Source of the DNA: Beijerinckiaceae bacterium
GTDB taxonomy: Bacteria > Pseudomonadota > Alphaproteobacteria > Rhizobiales > Beijerinckiaceae
DNA length: 8,787 nucleotides
NCBI GenBank assembly: GCA_027311205.1
Contig: DAICZI010000051.1
Coordinates: 1 to 8,787, forward strand
Direction: 5' to 3'
Made by a program: the position numbers and the translations under genes. This document shows positions 1 to 6,587 of this stretch, piece by piece. Every line of letters begins with the position of its first letter. Position 1 is the stretch's first letter. The notes beneath the pieces were generated by a model. The model saw only the letters and a program-made list of their open reading frames with translations, was not told the DNA's origin and searched no databases.

Positions 1-172
1 GGGCGCGGTTTCGGGCGGCTGCGGCGAAGGCGCCGTTGTCACGGAAGCGCTGGACGTGATCGCCAGCGGTGAGCCCAAGATGCTCGAATTCGGCGTCGCC
101 GACGAAACCGCCTGGCGGGTTGGCCTCTCCTGCGGCGGGCGTATCCGCGTGTTTGTCGAGAAAGTCATCTGA
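1..172 (+). CDS. XdhC/CoxI family protein, N-terminal domain (3' end only)
   Basis: The start lies outside the window; the reading frame is open from base 2 to a TGA at 170-172. The visible 56 residues match the XdhC_CoxI domain: a GAVSGGCGEGAVV stretch (family form SGGCVEG), then LEFGVADE, then WRVGLSCGGRIRVFVE near the end. Proteins of this family act in the cytoplasm in the last steps of molybdenum-hydroxylase maturation, binding molybdopterin-type cofactor before it is inserted into xanthine or CO dehydrogenase-type enzymes. The protein ends right after this domain, so the usual C-terminal Rossmann part is supplied by the next gene, whose ATG shares the last A of this stop codon (TGATG). 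Such 1-base overlap implies translational coupling. Identification of the family is firm; which hydroxylase it serves cannot be read from the window. Confidence 0.85.
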   Translation, partial: GAVSGGCGEGAVVTEALDVIASGEPKMLEFGVADETAWRVGLSCGGRIRVFVEKVI

Positions 173-873
173 TGGACTTGGCCCTTCTCACGGAACTCAA
201 TGTCGAGCGGCAGGCTCGCCGCGCCGCTTTGTTGCTCACAGATACCGCCACCGGCACGCAACGCCTGCTCAAGGCCGCAGCTCTTGCGGATGATCCGCAG
301 GCCGAAGCGCTGGCAGCGTTTTTGCGCTCCGGCAAAAGCGGCACTGTCGAACTGGATGGCCGAACCCTGTTTGTCACGGTGCATAATCCGCCGGTGCGAC
401 TGGTGCTGATCGGCGCGGTGCATATCTCGCAGGCGCTGGCACCGATGGCGCGCATTGCCGGCCTTGACGTCACGGTCATTGATCCGCGTACCGCTTTTGC
501 CTCGCCCGAGCGCTTTGCCGGAGTCACCGTGCTCGCCGAATGGCCCGACGAGGTTTTGGCGCGCCAAAAGCTGGATGCCCATACAGCCGTCGCCTTGCTG
601 ACCCATGATCCCAAAATTGACGACCAGGCGCTGATCGCGGCCCTCAGGGCGGAATGTTTCTACATCGGCGCGCTGGGCTCGCGCAAAACCCATGCGGCGC
701 GGCGCAGCCGGATGCAGGCCCAGGGTTTTGACGAGGCGGCGCTGGCGCGCATTCATGCGCCGATCGGGCTGGATATCGGGGCCGTCAGCCCGCCGGAAAT
801 TGCAGCTTCCGTGCTGGGTGAAATCATTCTGGCCTTGCGCAAGAAGCCGCTGCGTCTTGAGGCGGCAACTTGA
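172..873 (+). CDS. XdhC family protein, C-terminal Rossmann domain (Mo-hydroxylase cofactor maturation)
   Basis: A 233-residue protein with the XdhC C-terminal domain. The first 75 residues hold the leading segment with a VELDGRTLFV strand pair. A Rossmann fold begins at LVLIGAVHISQAL (78-89), followed by VIDPR (102-106), LTHDPKID (143-150), YIGALGSRKTH (164-174) and a conserved tail PIGLDIGAVSPPEIAASVLGEI in pieces from 197 to 218. XdhC proteins bind molybdenum cofactor, protect it, and help its sulfuration and insertion into apo-enzyme. The start at 172 is supported by a GAGAAAG purine run (158-164), 7 bases upstream, and by its 1-base overlap with the previous stop. The stop (871-873) overlaps the next gene's likely TTG start (870) in a TTGA junction. 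Here the two halves of a classical XdhC are encoded separately, an arrangement also met in other alphaproteobacteria. Confidence 0.9.
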   Translation: MDLALLTELNVERQARRAALLLTDTATGTQRLLKAAALADDPQAEALAAFLRSGKSGTVELDGRTLFVTVHNPPVRLVLIGAVHISQALAPMARIAGLDVTVIDPRTAFASPERFAGVTVLAEWPDEVLARQKLDAHTAVALLTHDPKIDDQALIAALRAECFYIGALGSRKTHAARRSRMQAQGFDEAALARIHAPIGLDIGAVSPPEIAASVLGEIILALRKKPLRLEAAT

Positions 874-980
874 AATTTGGCCCCGTCCCGGTATCGGAAT
901 GTCTGGGCGGCATCATTGCCCATGCGGTGCGCCGCGACGGCCTGATTCTGAAAAAGGGCACGCCCATCGGCGCTGGCTAA
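870..980 (+). pseudogene. N-terminal fragment of molybdopterin-binding protein, cut off by in-frame TAA
   Basis: A TTG at 870 overlaps the XdhC stop (TTGA) and has GAGG at 859-862 with a 7-base spacer, so it is a good start. It opens a frame that reads LKFGPVPVSECLGGIIAHAV, then RRDGLILKKGTPIGAG, then TAA at 978-980 (codon 37). The same frame continues without further stops as YRQLVEAGVENVVVARLEPGDVGEDEAA into the long open part listed next. The pre-stop residues match the usual start of MoeA-like molybdopterin-binding proteins (FGPVPV...G.I.AH..R..GL.LKKGT), so this is one gene of 336 sense codons interrupted by a single stop, not a separate peptide. One base change, for example GAA to TAA, would explain it. 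A sequencing or assembly error is equally possible. There is no sign of a frameshift, because both sides share a frame. Confidence 0.7.
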
Positions 981-1013
981 TACAGGCAACTGGTCGAAGC
1001 GGGCGTTGAAAAT

Positions 1014-1880
1014 GTGGTGGTGGCGCGGCTTGAGCCCGGCGATGTTGGCGAGGACGAGGCTGCGCGCCGCCTGGCGCAAGCTTTGGCAGGCGATCATATC
1101 CGGGTCGAAGCGCCCTTCACCGGGCGAGCGAATCTTTTTGCCAGCATCTCTGGCGTGCTGGTCGTTGATGTCGCGGCCATCGACGCGATCAATGCGCCTG
1201 ACGAGCGCATCACAGCTGCGACGCTGATCCCCTTCAAGCCGGTGGTCGAGGGCGAGATGGTGGGAACGGTGAAAATCATTCCGTTCGCCGTCGAGGCTGC
1301 GGCGCTCTCGGCCGCGCTGGCGCGCTGCGGGCACGGGCTGCGGGTGGCCCCTTTTATGCCTCATCGCGTTGCGGTGATTTCAACCTTGCTGCCAGGCCTG
1401 AAAGCCGCCACCATCGAAAAGACCCTGCGGGTGACGGAAGACCGGTTGACCCCGCTCGGCTCCAGTCTGGTGGCGCAGGCGCAGGTCGCGCACGAATCCG
1501 GTGCTTTGGCACGTGCGATTCAAGACCTTGAACAAGCCGCCGACATGCTGATCATCTTCGGCGCTTCGGCGATTTCTGACCGGCTGGACGTCATTCCGGC
1601 GGCGGTTAACGCGGCGGGTGGCTCGGTCACCCAGCTTGGCATGCCAGTTGATCCCGGCAATCTTCTCCTGCTCGGGCGCACATCTCACGGCGTGCCCATC
1701 CTGGGAGCACCGGGCTGCGCCCGCTCTCCGCGCGAGAACGGTTTTGATTTCGTGCTGCAGCGCCTGCTGGCCGGGATCAATGTCACCGCCGCCGACATCC
1801 GCAGCATGGGCGCTGGCGGTCTGCTGATGGAAATCATCTCGCGCCCGCAACCACGCGCAGGCGGCAGGCCGGATGTGTGA
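1014..1880 (+). CDS. Molybdopterin-binding protein (MoeA/MoaB-like, MoCF_biosynth domain), main open part of interrupted gene
   Basis: The uninterrupted part of the gene that begins at TTG 870. If translated alone from GTG 1014 it gives 288 residues, but no convincing ribosome site precedes that codon, so the start is a formality. In this numbering, LEPGDVGEDEAA lies near 6-18 and a MoeA domain II-like segment with KPVVEGEMVGTVKIIPFAVE at about 76-95. The molybdopterin-binding MoCF domain follows: VAVISTLLPG, then IIFGASAISDRLDVIPAAV, GMPVDPGNLLLLGR, GVPILGAPGCARSPRENGFD and a final MGAGGLLMEI. In many alphaproteobacteria, as I recall, this protein is fused to a MobA-like nucleotidyltransferase; here it ends at 1880 and the transferase starts at 1873 in another frame. 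Its likely role is presenting molybdopterin to the cytidylyltransferase encoded next. Family firm, exact reaction inferred, functionality doubtful because of the upstream TAA. Confidence 0.75.
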   Translation: MVVARLEPGDVGEDEAARRLAQALAGDHIRVEAPFTGRANLFASISGVLVVDVAAIDAINAPDERITAATLIPFKPVVEGEMVGTVKIIPFAVEAAALSAALARCGHGLRVAPFMPHRVAVISTLLPGLKAATIEKTLRVTEDRLTPLGSSLVAQAQVAHESGALARAIQDLEQAADMLIIFGASAISDRLDVIPAAVNAAGGSVTQLGMPVDPGNLLLLGRTSHGVPILGAPGCARSPRENGFDFVLQRLLAGINVTAADIRSMGAGGLLMEIISRPQPRAGGRPDV

Positions 1881-2457
1881 GCTTGCGGTCATCCTGCTCG
1901 CCGCCGGGCAGGGCCAACGCTACCGTGCGGCGGGGGGTGGCGACAAGCTGCTGGCGCTCCATGAGGGCCTGCCGATGGTGCAGCACGCCGCCGCCGCCGC
2001 GCTGGCCACAGCCCTGCCGGTTATCGCCGTCACCGGCCATGCTGCTGGCGACGTGTGCGCTGCGCTCGAAGGCCTGCCCCTGCGCTTTGTCCATAACGCG
2101 GCTTTTGCCAGCGGCATGGCCTCGTCCCTGCAAACCGGCATCGCGGCGCTGGAGCCCGGCACCAAAGCCGCGCTGATCATGCTTGCCGACATGCCGGATA
2201 TCCGGGCTGACGTGCCGCTGGCCATGGCCAGGGCGTTTGGCAGCCACCCCTCGGCTTATGCGCTGGTTCCGACTTATCAAGGCCAGCGCGGCAATCCGGT
2301 GCTGCTCAATGCCTGCGCGTTTGGCGACGTCATGCAACTCGCGGGCGATCAGGGGGCCCGCAGGTTGCTGGCCGGACGCACGGATGTCATCGAGGTGCCC
2401 GTCGCGGATGCCGCGATCCTCAGGGATGTCGACGTGCCGCCAGGCTCCGGTTCATGA
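1873..2457 (+). CDS. MobA/MocA-like molybdenum cofactor nucleotidyltransferase
   Basis: A 194-residue NTP-transferase of the MobA/MocA family. It starts with VILLAAGQGQRY (6-17), the LAAGxGxR nucleotide-binding loop, then DKLLA with Lys25. Next come LADMPD (104-109, the metal-binding aspartate), GQRGNPVLL (137-145) and GDQGARRLL (158-166), ending with a VPVADAAILRDVDVP strand like the family's DIDTPEDL. MocA attaches CMP to molybdopterin to make the cytosine dinucleotide cofactor of xanthine and CO dehydrogenase-type enzymes; MobA uses GTP. The XdhC genes just upstream favour the MocA role, but this is inference from context. The ATG at 1873 overlaps the preceding stop by 8 bases in a different frame, with an AGG close by. 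Nucleotidyltransferases of the same fold act on other substrates too, so the substrate is less certain than the fold. Confidence 0.85.
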   Translation: MCELAVILLAAGQGQRYRAAGGGDKLLALHEGLPMVQHAAAAALATALPVIAVTGHAAGDVCAALEGLPLRFVHNAAFASGMASSLQTGIAALEPGTKAALIMLADMPDIRADVPLAMARAFGSHPSAYALVPTYQGQRGNPVLLNACAFGDVMQLAGDQGARRLLAGRTDVIEVPVADAAILRDVDVPPGSGS

Positions 2458-2473
2458 GGGCACTTGCACGTAA

Positions 2474-2491
2474 GGCGCTCAAACAAGCGCC
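2474..2491. terminator. Small hairpin between convergent genes
   Basis: GGCGCT (2474-2479) and AGCGCC (2486-2491) form a 6-bp perfect stem around a 6-base loop. It sits at the junction of the convergent MocA-like and P450 genes, over the P450 stop codon (2479-2481). Neither strand shows a T-run after the stem, so it is a weak candidate for a two-way transcription stop. Confidence 0.25.
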
Positions 2492-3846
2492 CGCAACCTG
2501 ATCGGCAGGCGGTTACGCGGCTTGGGGATTGGCAGATTGATCCAGTCCACCGACCCTGGCGTGGCGGGCAGGATTTCTTCCGATTGCAGCAGGTGGAACA
2601 GCACAACCTTGGCCATCATGTAGGCAAAGTGCAGCCCCAGGCACATATGTGCGCCGCCGCTAAACGGGAACCACGCGTATTTGTGCCGTTTCGCCACGGC
2701 TGCAGGCAGGAATCGATCAGGGTCAAAGCGCAGAGGCTCATCCCAATATTCGGGCATGAAATGGGTATGGGATGGCATGATCGCGATGCCCGCGCCCGCG
2801 GGTATCACATGGCCTTGCCATGAGAAATCGCGCAAGCTGCGCCGCAGGATGGAAGGCACCGGCGGATGCAGGCGCATGGCTTCCTTGAAGGCATTTTCCA
2901 TGACCACCAGTTTGCCAAGGTCATCGTAACTGATCCCCTCAGGGCCGCCCGTGGACTTTATTTTCTCCCGCAAACGGCCTTGCCAGACCGGGTTTTCCGC
3001 CAATTGCTGCACCAGTGCGGTCAAAGCCGATGTCGTGGTGTCGTGCGCCGCCATCATCAGAAAGATCATGTGATTGATGATGTCGCGGTCAGAGAGGGTA
3101 AAGCCGTCGTCCGGATCGGCCCGGCAAATCAGGCTCAGCATGTCGGTGCCCGGATTTTGCCGACGCCGCGGGATTTCAGCCTTGAAGAATGCCTCCAGGC
3201 GCGCCCGCCCGGCCAGACCTTTCGCCATCAGCGTGCCCGGCAGCGGCGCACGCACAATCCCGGCGATGGCACGGACGGTGTCAACAAAGGCGGCGTTGAT
3301 TTCTTGGGTTTCGGCTCCGAAGGGCAGACCCAGAAACACCGCAGCGGCGAGGTTCAGGGTCAGTTCCTTGATTTGCGGATAAAACGCGAAACGCCCGCGC
3401 GGCCATTGGCTTAGAGCCGAAGCGGTGAGGCGGTTGAGCGTGCCAAGATAAGATTGCATGGCGGACGCTTTGAAGGCCTCGTTCATCACACGCCGGTGCA
3501 TGCGGTGCTCGTCAAAATCGAGCAGCATCAACCCGCGCGAAAACGCATGGCCCAGCAATGGCTCCCAGCCGAGCGTCGACGAGAAATTGCGCTCCCTGTC
3601 GAGCAGGATCATTTCATTGGCATCGGCCCCCAGCAGCACGACCGCGCGTGAACCAAAGCTGCGCAGCCGGAATACCGGGCCGTGCCTGGCCTGCAACCGG
3701 GTGACCAGGCCCAACGGGTCACGCAGATGCTCCAGCGTGGTGCCAACAATCGGCAGGCCATCTGTGCCCGGCAGATGCGAAAGGTCGGGATATGGGATGT
3801 TGCCAACCATGGGCGGCTTGAACAACCTGTCGGCGATCGACGGCAT
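2479..3846 (-). CDS. Cytochrome P450 (soluble, bacterial type)
   Basis: A 455-residue heme monooxygenase. The I-helix oxygen-activation motif is AAHDTT (266-271), the K-helix ExxR is E322-A-M-R325, a FDPDRF segment (374-379) occupies the PERF position, and the heme loop is FSGGAHMCLG (395-404) with Cys402 as the axial thiolate ligand. There is no N-terminal membrane anchor, so it should be cytoplasmic and need a separate ferredoxin or flavodoxin reductase partner; none is encoded nearby. Length is slightly above the usual 400-430 of soluble bacterial forms, owing to about 25 extra N-terminal residues before the LPGTDGLPIVG segment. The ATG is supported by GAGG (3855-3858) 8 bases upstream. 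It follows murJ on the same strand after 117 bases, so it may share that transcript or have its own promoter. I cannot assign a CYP family or substrate. Confidence 0.93.
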   Translation of the reverse strand: MPSIADRLFKPPMVGNIPYPDLSHLPGTDGLPIVGTTLEHLRDPLGLVTRLQARHGPVFRLRSFGSRAVVLLGADANEMILLDRERNFSSTLGWEPLLGHAFSRGLMLLDFDEHRMHRRVMNEAFKASAMQSYLGTLNRLTASALSQWPRGRFAFYPQIKELTLNLAAAVFLGLPFGAETQEINAAFVDTVRAIAGIVRAPLPGTLMAKGLAGRARLEAFFKAEIPRRRQNPGTDMLSLICRADPDDGFTLSDRDIINHMIFLMMAAHDTTTSALTALVQQLAENPVWQGRLREKIKSTGGPEGISYDDLGKLVVMENAFKEAMRLHPPVPSILRRSLRDFSWQGHVIPAGAGIAIMPSHTHFMPEYWDEPLRFDPDRFLPAAVAKRHKYAWFPFSGGAHMCLGLHFAYMMAKVVLFHLLQSEEILPATPGSVDWINLPIPKPRNRLPIRLRALV

Positions 3847-3963
3847 GGGCTTGGCCTCACAGCCTTTGCGGCTAAGCGGATATGACGTGCCGGTTTCTTC
3901 GCAATGTCAACCGAATTTGCAAAAGCCGCACCAGCCGCATTGCCAGCCCCGCCCCAGCCCGCG

Positions 3964-5517
3964 TCAGACCCGTAAAAGTCGCCCCAGCCGGGCCAGCAGC
4001 GGCACTTCGATGTGCATGATCCGCAATTGCGCCAGGAATAACCCGCCGTAAATCAGCCCGCCGCCACAAGCCAGCGCGATAACCTGCAAGGGCACGGCCC
4101 AGCCGTGCAGCGGCGCTGTCAGCCTGCCGAGCGGGTCTGTTGCCCAGAACAGCCATCCCGCCAGCCACAGCGCGGCATTGAGGGTAGCGGCCAAAATGGC
4201 GAGCAAGCGCCCGTCAGGCTGAAACAACTGTCGCCGATAGGCAAAAATTGCCAGCAGCGTGACATTGATCCATGCCCCCATCGCGGTGGCCGCCGCCAGA
4301 CCGGCCGCACCCAGATGGCCCACCAGCACCAGCTTGAGCGCGACATTCACCACCACGGCGGTGAGCGAAATGAACATGGGTGTTTTGAGGTCACCCACGG
4401 CCTGAAACCCGGCCACCACCGGGCGGATCGACACCAGTGCCAGCAGGCCCAGCGCATAGGCAAACAGCACCCGTGCTGCGGCCAAAGCATCGCCGGCGCT
4501 GAACCGCCCGCGCATGAAAGCCGCCTTGAGCAGCATGTCCGGGATAATCAGGAAGGCGATGAAAAACGGGACGGTCAGCGCCAGGGTCACGCCCAGCGTC
4601 ATGTTCTGCGCATCAAAGGCCCCCGAAGCATCCTTGTTGGCCAAGCGGCGGCTCATTTCCGGCAGCAGCACCGTGCCCGCCGCAACGCCGATGACGCCCA
4701 CTGGCAAAAGATACAGCCGGTCAGCGTAATTGATCGAGGCCTGTGCGCCATCACCCAGGGTCGAGGCGATGATCGTGTCAGCGAAAATCGCGATCTGCAC
4801 ACCGGCGGAGCCAATGACGGCCGGCCCCAAAATCTTGAAAAACCGCGCCATATCGGCGTCCCAGCGCGGCCATGCCAGCTTCTCGCCGAATCCTGTCCGG
4901 CGCAGCACCGCCATGATGAAGGCCATCTGCACGAAGCCGGCGATCAGCACGCCAAAGCTCGCAGCATAGGCGGCATTGGGAAACAGAAACGCCAAAGCCA
5001 GGCAGGACGCAATGCAGACATTCAGCAGAATCGGTGCGAAGGCCGCTGCGGCAAAATGCTTGTTGGCATTGAGCGTGGCCGAATGCAGCGTCACCAGCAC
5101 GATGCAGGCCAGATAGGGAAAGGTAATGCGGGTCAGGCGCAGCGCCAGGGCGAATTTGGCTGGTTCAGCCCGATAGCCGGGGGCGAGCAGGTCGATCACC
5201 TGCGGCATGAACAGCCAGGCCACCACCAGCAGCAGCACTTGCGAGGCGATCAGCATGCTGAAGAGTTGCGCGTAAAATTTTTGCGCAGAACCTGGCCCTT
5301 CTTCGACCTGGATGCGGGCATAAGTTGGGATATAGGCAGCGTTGAACGCACCTTCGGCAAAAATCGCCCGAAAATGATTGGGGATACGGAAGGCGACCAG
5401 AAAAGCATCGGCCAGCCGCCCCGCCCCCAGCACGTAGGCCATGATCATGTCACGCGCAAAGCCAGATAGCCGCGAGAGCAGGGTCAGGCCGCCAACCGAG
5501 GCAAATTGCTTGAACAT
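3964..5517 (-). CDS. murJ: MurJ/MviN-family lipid II flippase
   Basis: A 517-residue polytopic inner-membrane protein of the MOP superfamily, close to the 511 residues of E. coli MurJ, with hydrophobic segments along its whole length consistent with about 14 helices. The N-terminal signature SRLSGFARD (15-23) keeps the arginines and aspartate matching E. coli R18, R24 and D25. FRAIFAEGAF (49-58) matches the conserved cavity loop, and YADRLYLLP (264-272) keeps the arginine matching R270. MurJ moves undecaprenyl-linked peptidoglycan precursor to the periplasmic face and is normally essential. The start ATG lies only 4 bases after the glycosyltransferase stop, implying translational coupling, with no strong ribosome site of its own. 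The last residues, ARLGRLLRV, end without a long tail. A role with another lipid-linked glycan is possible given the neighbour, but the charged-residue set favours true MurJ. Confidence 0.95.
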   Translation of the reverse strand: MFKQFASVGGLTLLSRLSGFARDMIMAYVLGAGRLADAFLVAFRIPNHFRAIFAEGAFNAAYIPTYARIQVEEGPGSAQKFYAQLFSMLIASQVLLLVVAWLFMPQVIDLLAPGYRAEPAKFALALRLTRITFPYLACIVLVTLHSATLNANKHFAAAAFAPILLNVCIASCLALAFLFPNAAYAASFGVLIAGFVQMAFIMAVLRRTGFGEKLAWPRWDADMARFFKILGPAVIGSAGVQIAIFADTIIASTLGDGAQASINYADRLYLLPVGVIGVAAGTVLLPEMSRRLANKDASGAFDAQNMTLGVTLALTVPFFIAFLIIPDMLLKAAFMRGRFSAGDALAAARVLFAYALGLLALVSIRPVVAGFQAVGDLKTPMFISLTAVVVNVALKLVLVGHLGAAGLAAATAMGAWINVTLLAIFAYRRQLFQPDGRLLAILAATLNAALWLAGWLFWATDPLGRLTAPLHGWAVPLQVIALACGGGLIYGGLFLAQLRIMHIEVPLLARLGRLLRV

Positions 5518-5521
5518 CGGC

Positions 5522-6517
5522 CTAGTTCATCGGCGTTGGCAGCGGCGGAAGCGGCCCGCGCAGGGCGTCCAATTCCAACCCCAGCCGTTCGGAAACCAGA
5601 TACAGCGGGCGTCCTTTCACTTCGGCAAAAATGCGTCCGACATATTCGCCCATGATGCCCAGCGACATCAGTTGCACCCCCGCCAGAAACAGCACCGAGA
5701 CGATCAAGGTCGCAAAGCCCGGTACATCCGCGCCAAAAATCATCGTCCGAGCCAGAAAATACAGCGCGGTGGCCACTGACCCGGTGGAAATCAGGGTGCC
5801 GACATAAGTCCAGACTTTCAGGGGCAGGGTCGAAAATGACATCAGCCCGTCAAAGGCAAAGCGGGTGAGTTGGCGGTAGCTGAACTTGCTGCGCCCGGAA
5901 TGGCGCAGGCCAAAGGTCACCGGCACGCCGATGCTGCGAAAACCGATCCAGGAATAAAGTCCCTTGTTAAAACGGGCGCGCTCCCCCATGGCGCGCAGGG
6001 CCATCACGGCCTTGCGGTCGAGCAGGCGGAAATCGCCGGCCCCGGCGGGCAGCGGCGTCTCGCCGAGGACCTCGAACATGCGGTAAAACCGCCTGGTGAG
6101 AAACTGCTTGAGGCGCGTTTCTTCCGCGCGCGAGGCGCGGGTGGCAAAGACGTTCTCATAGCCCTGCCGCCAAAGCGTCACCATCGCCGGGATCGCGGAG
6201 GGTGGATGCTGCAAGTCAGCATCAAGGATAATCACTGCCTTGCCCCGCGCGGCATCAAGCCCGGCGGCAATGGCGATCTCCTTGCCTAAATTGCGGCTGA
6301 GCGCCATCACCTTGACACGAACGTCTTCGGCATGGGCGTCGCGCAACGCTTCCAGCGTGCCATCGCGCGAGCCATCATCCACGAAGATGATTTCAAAACT
6401 GGAGCAGCAGGCCGCCAGCACTGGTTTAAGGGTGGCCAGCAGCGGCGCGATATTGGCGGCTTCATCCTTGAGCGGGATGAGTGCGGAAAGTTCGGGAGCT
6501 GATTCAGGCTGGTCCAT
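5522..6517 (-). CDS. Polyprenyl-phosphate glycosyltransferase, GT2 family (GtrB/ArnC/DPM1-like)
   Basis: A 331-residue family 2 glycosyltransferase with two C-terminal membrane helices, the layout of GtrB and ArnC-type enzymes that move a sugar from a nucleotide donor to undecaprenyl phosphate on the cytoplasmic face. The GT-A domain starts at LSALIPLKDEAANI, with VDDGSRDGT (46-54), the acidic LDADLQHPP (98-106) with Asp99 and Asp101, and GDFRLLDRK (162-169 region). The YSWIGFRSIGVPV and SGRSKFSYRQL segments are typical of this subfamily. Helices lie near 233-258 and 267-292, followed by a short EVKGRPLYLV tail. The frame is open far upstream, but homology begins at this ATG. GGAGG at 6536-6540 is 18 bases away, so a GTG at 6521-6523 (two residues longer, better spacing) is a fair alternative. 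The sugar cannot be told from sequence. It is coupled to murJ downstream and divergent from a YdjC deacetylase. Confidence 0.88.
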   Translation of the reverse strand: MDQPESAPELSALIPLKDEAANIAPLLATLKPVLAACCSSFEIIFVDDGSRDGTLEALRDAHAEDVRVKVMALSRNLGKEIAIAAGLDAARGKAVIILDADLQHPPSAIPAMVTLWRQGYENVFATRASRAEETRLKQFLTRRFYRMFEVLGETPLPAGAGDFRLLDRKAVMALRAMGERARFNKGLYSWIGFRSIGVPVTFGLRHSGRSKFSYRQLTRFAFDGLMSFSTLPLKVWTYVGTLISTGSVATALYFLARTMIFGADVPGFATLIVSVLFLAGVQLMSLGIMGEYVGRIFAEVKGRPLYLVSERLGLELDALRGPLPPLPTPMN

Positions 6518-6587
6518 GCACACCGTTTGCCTTTGCCTCCGACATTTGGCAAGTCTGACCTTGTTCCTGCCCCCGAGACGCAACGCC
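6518..6587. promoter_or_regulatory. Divergent intergenic region between glycosyltransferase and deacetylase genes
   Basis: Seventy bases separate the start codons of the two divergent genes, so both promoters must lie here or reach into the coding ends. I could not pick out a convincing -35/-10 pair for either direction. The only clear element is the GGAGG ribosome site of the minus-strand gene at 6536-6540. Joint regulation is inferred from the spacing alone. Confidence 0.35.

Noticed and set aside
3847..3963. Repeats TGCGGCT (3867-3873) and AGCCGCA (3924-3930, 3933-3939) between murJ and the P450 gene
   Set aside because: The arms are only 7 bp and 50 bases apart in GC-rich DNA, and there is no T-run. 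I see no terminator or operator that stands above chance here.
4105..5469. A 454-codon open frame on the plus strand, antisense to murJ
   Set aside because: Its translation is rich in Gln, His, Arg and Gly with no domain or hydrophobic pattern, as expected from the complement of a GC-rich membrane-protein gene. murJ on the other strand has clear conserved motifs.
6240..6587. N-terminal extension of the deacetylase by 116 codons
   Set aside because: It is antisense to the conserved first part of the glycosyltransferase, and the YdjC family begins only a few residues before the ADD motif, which fits ATG 6588.
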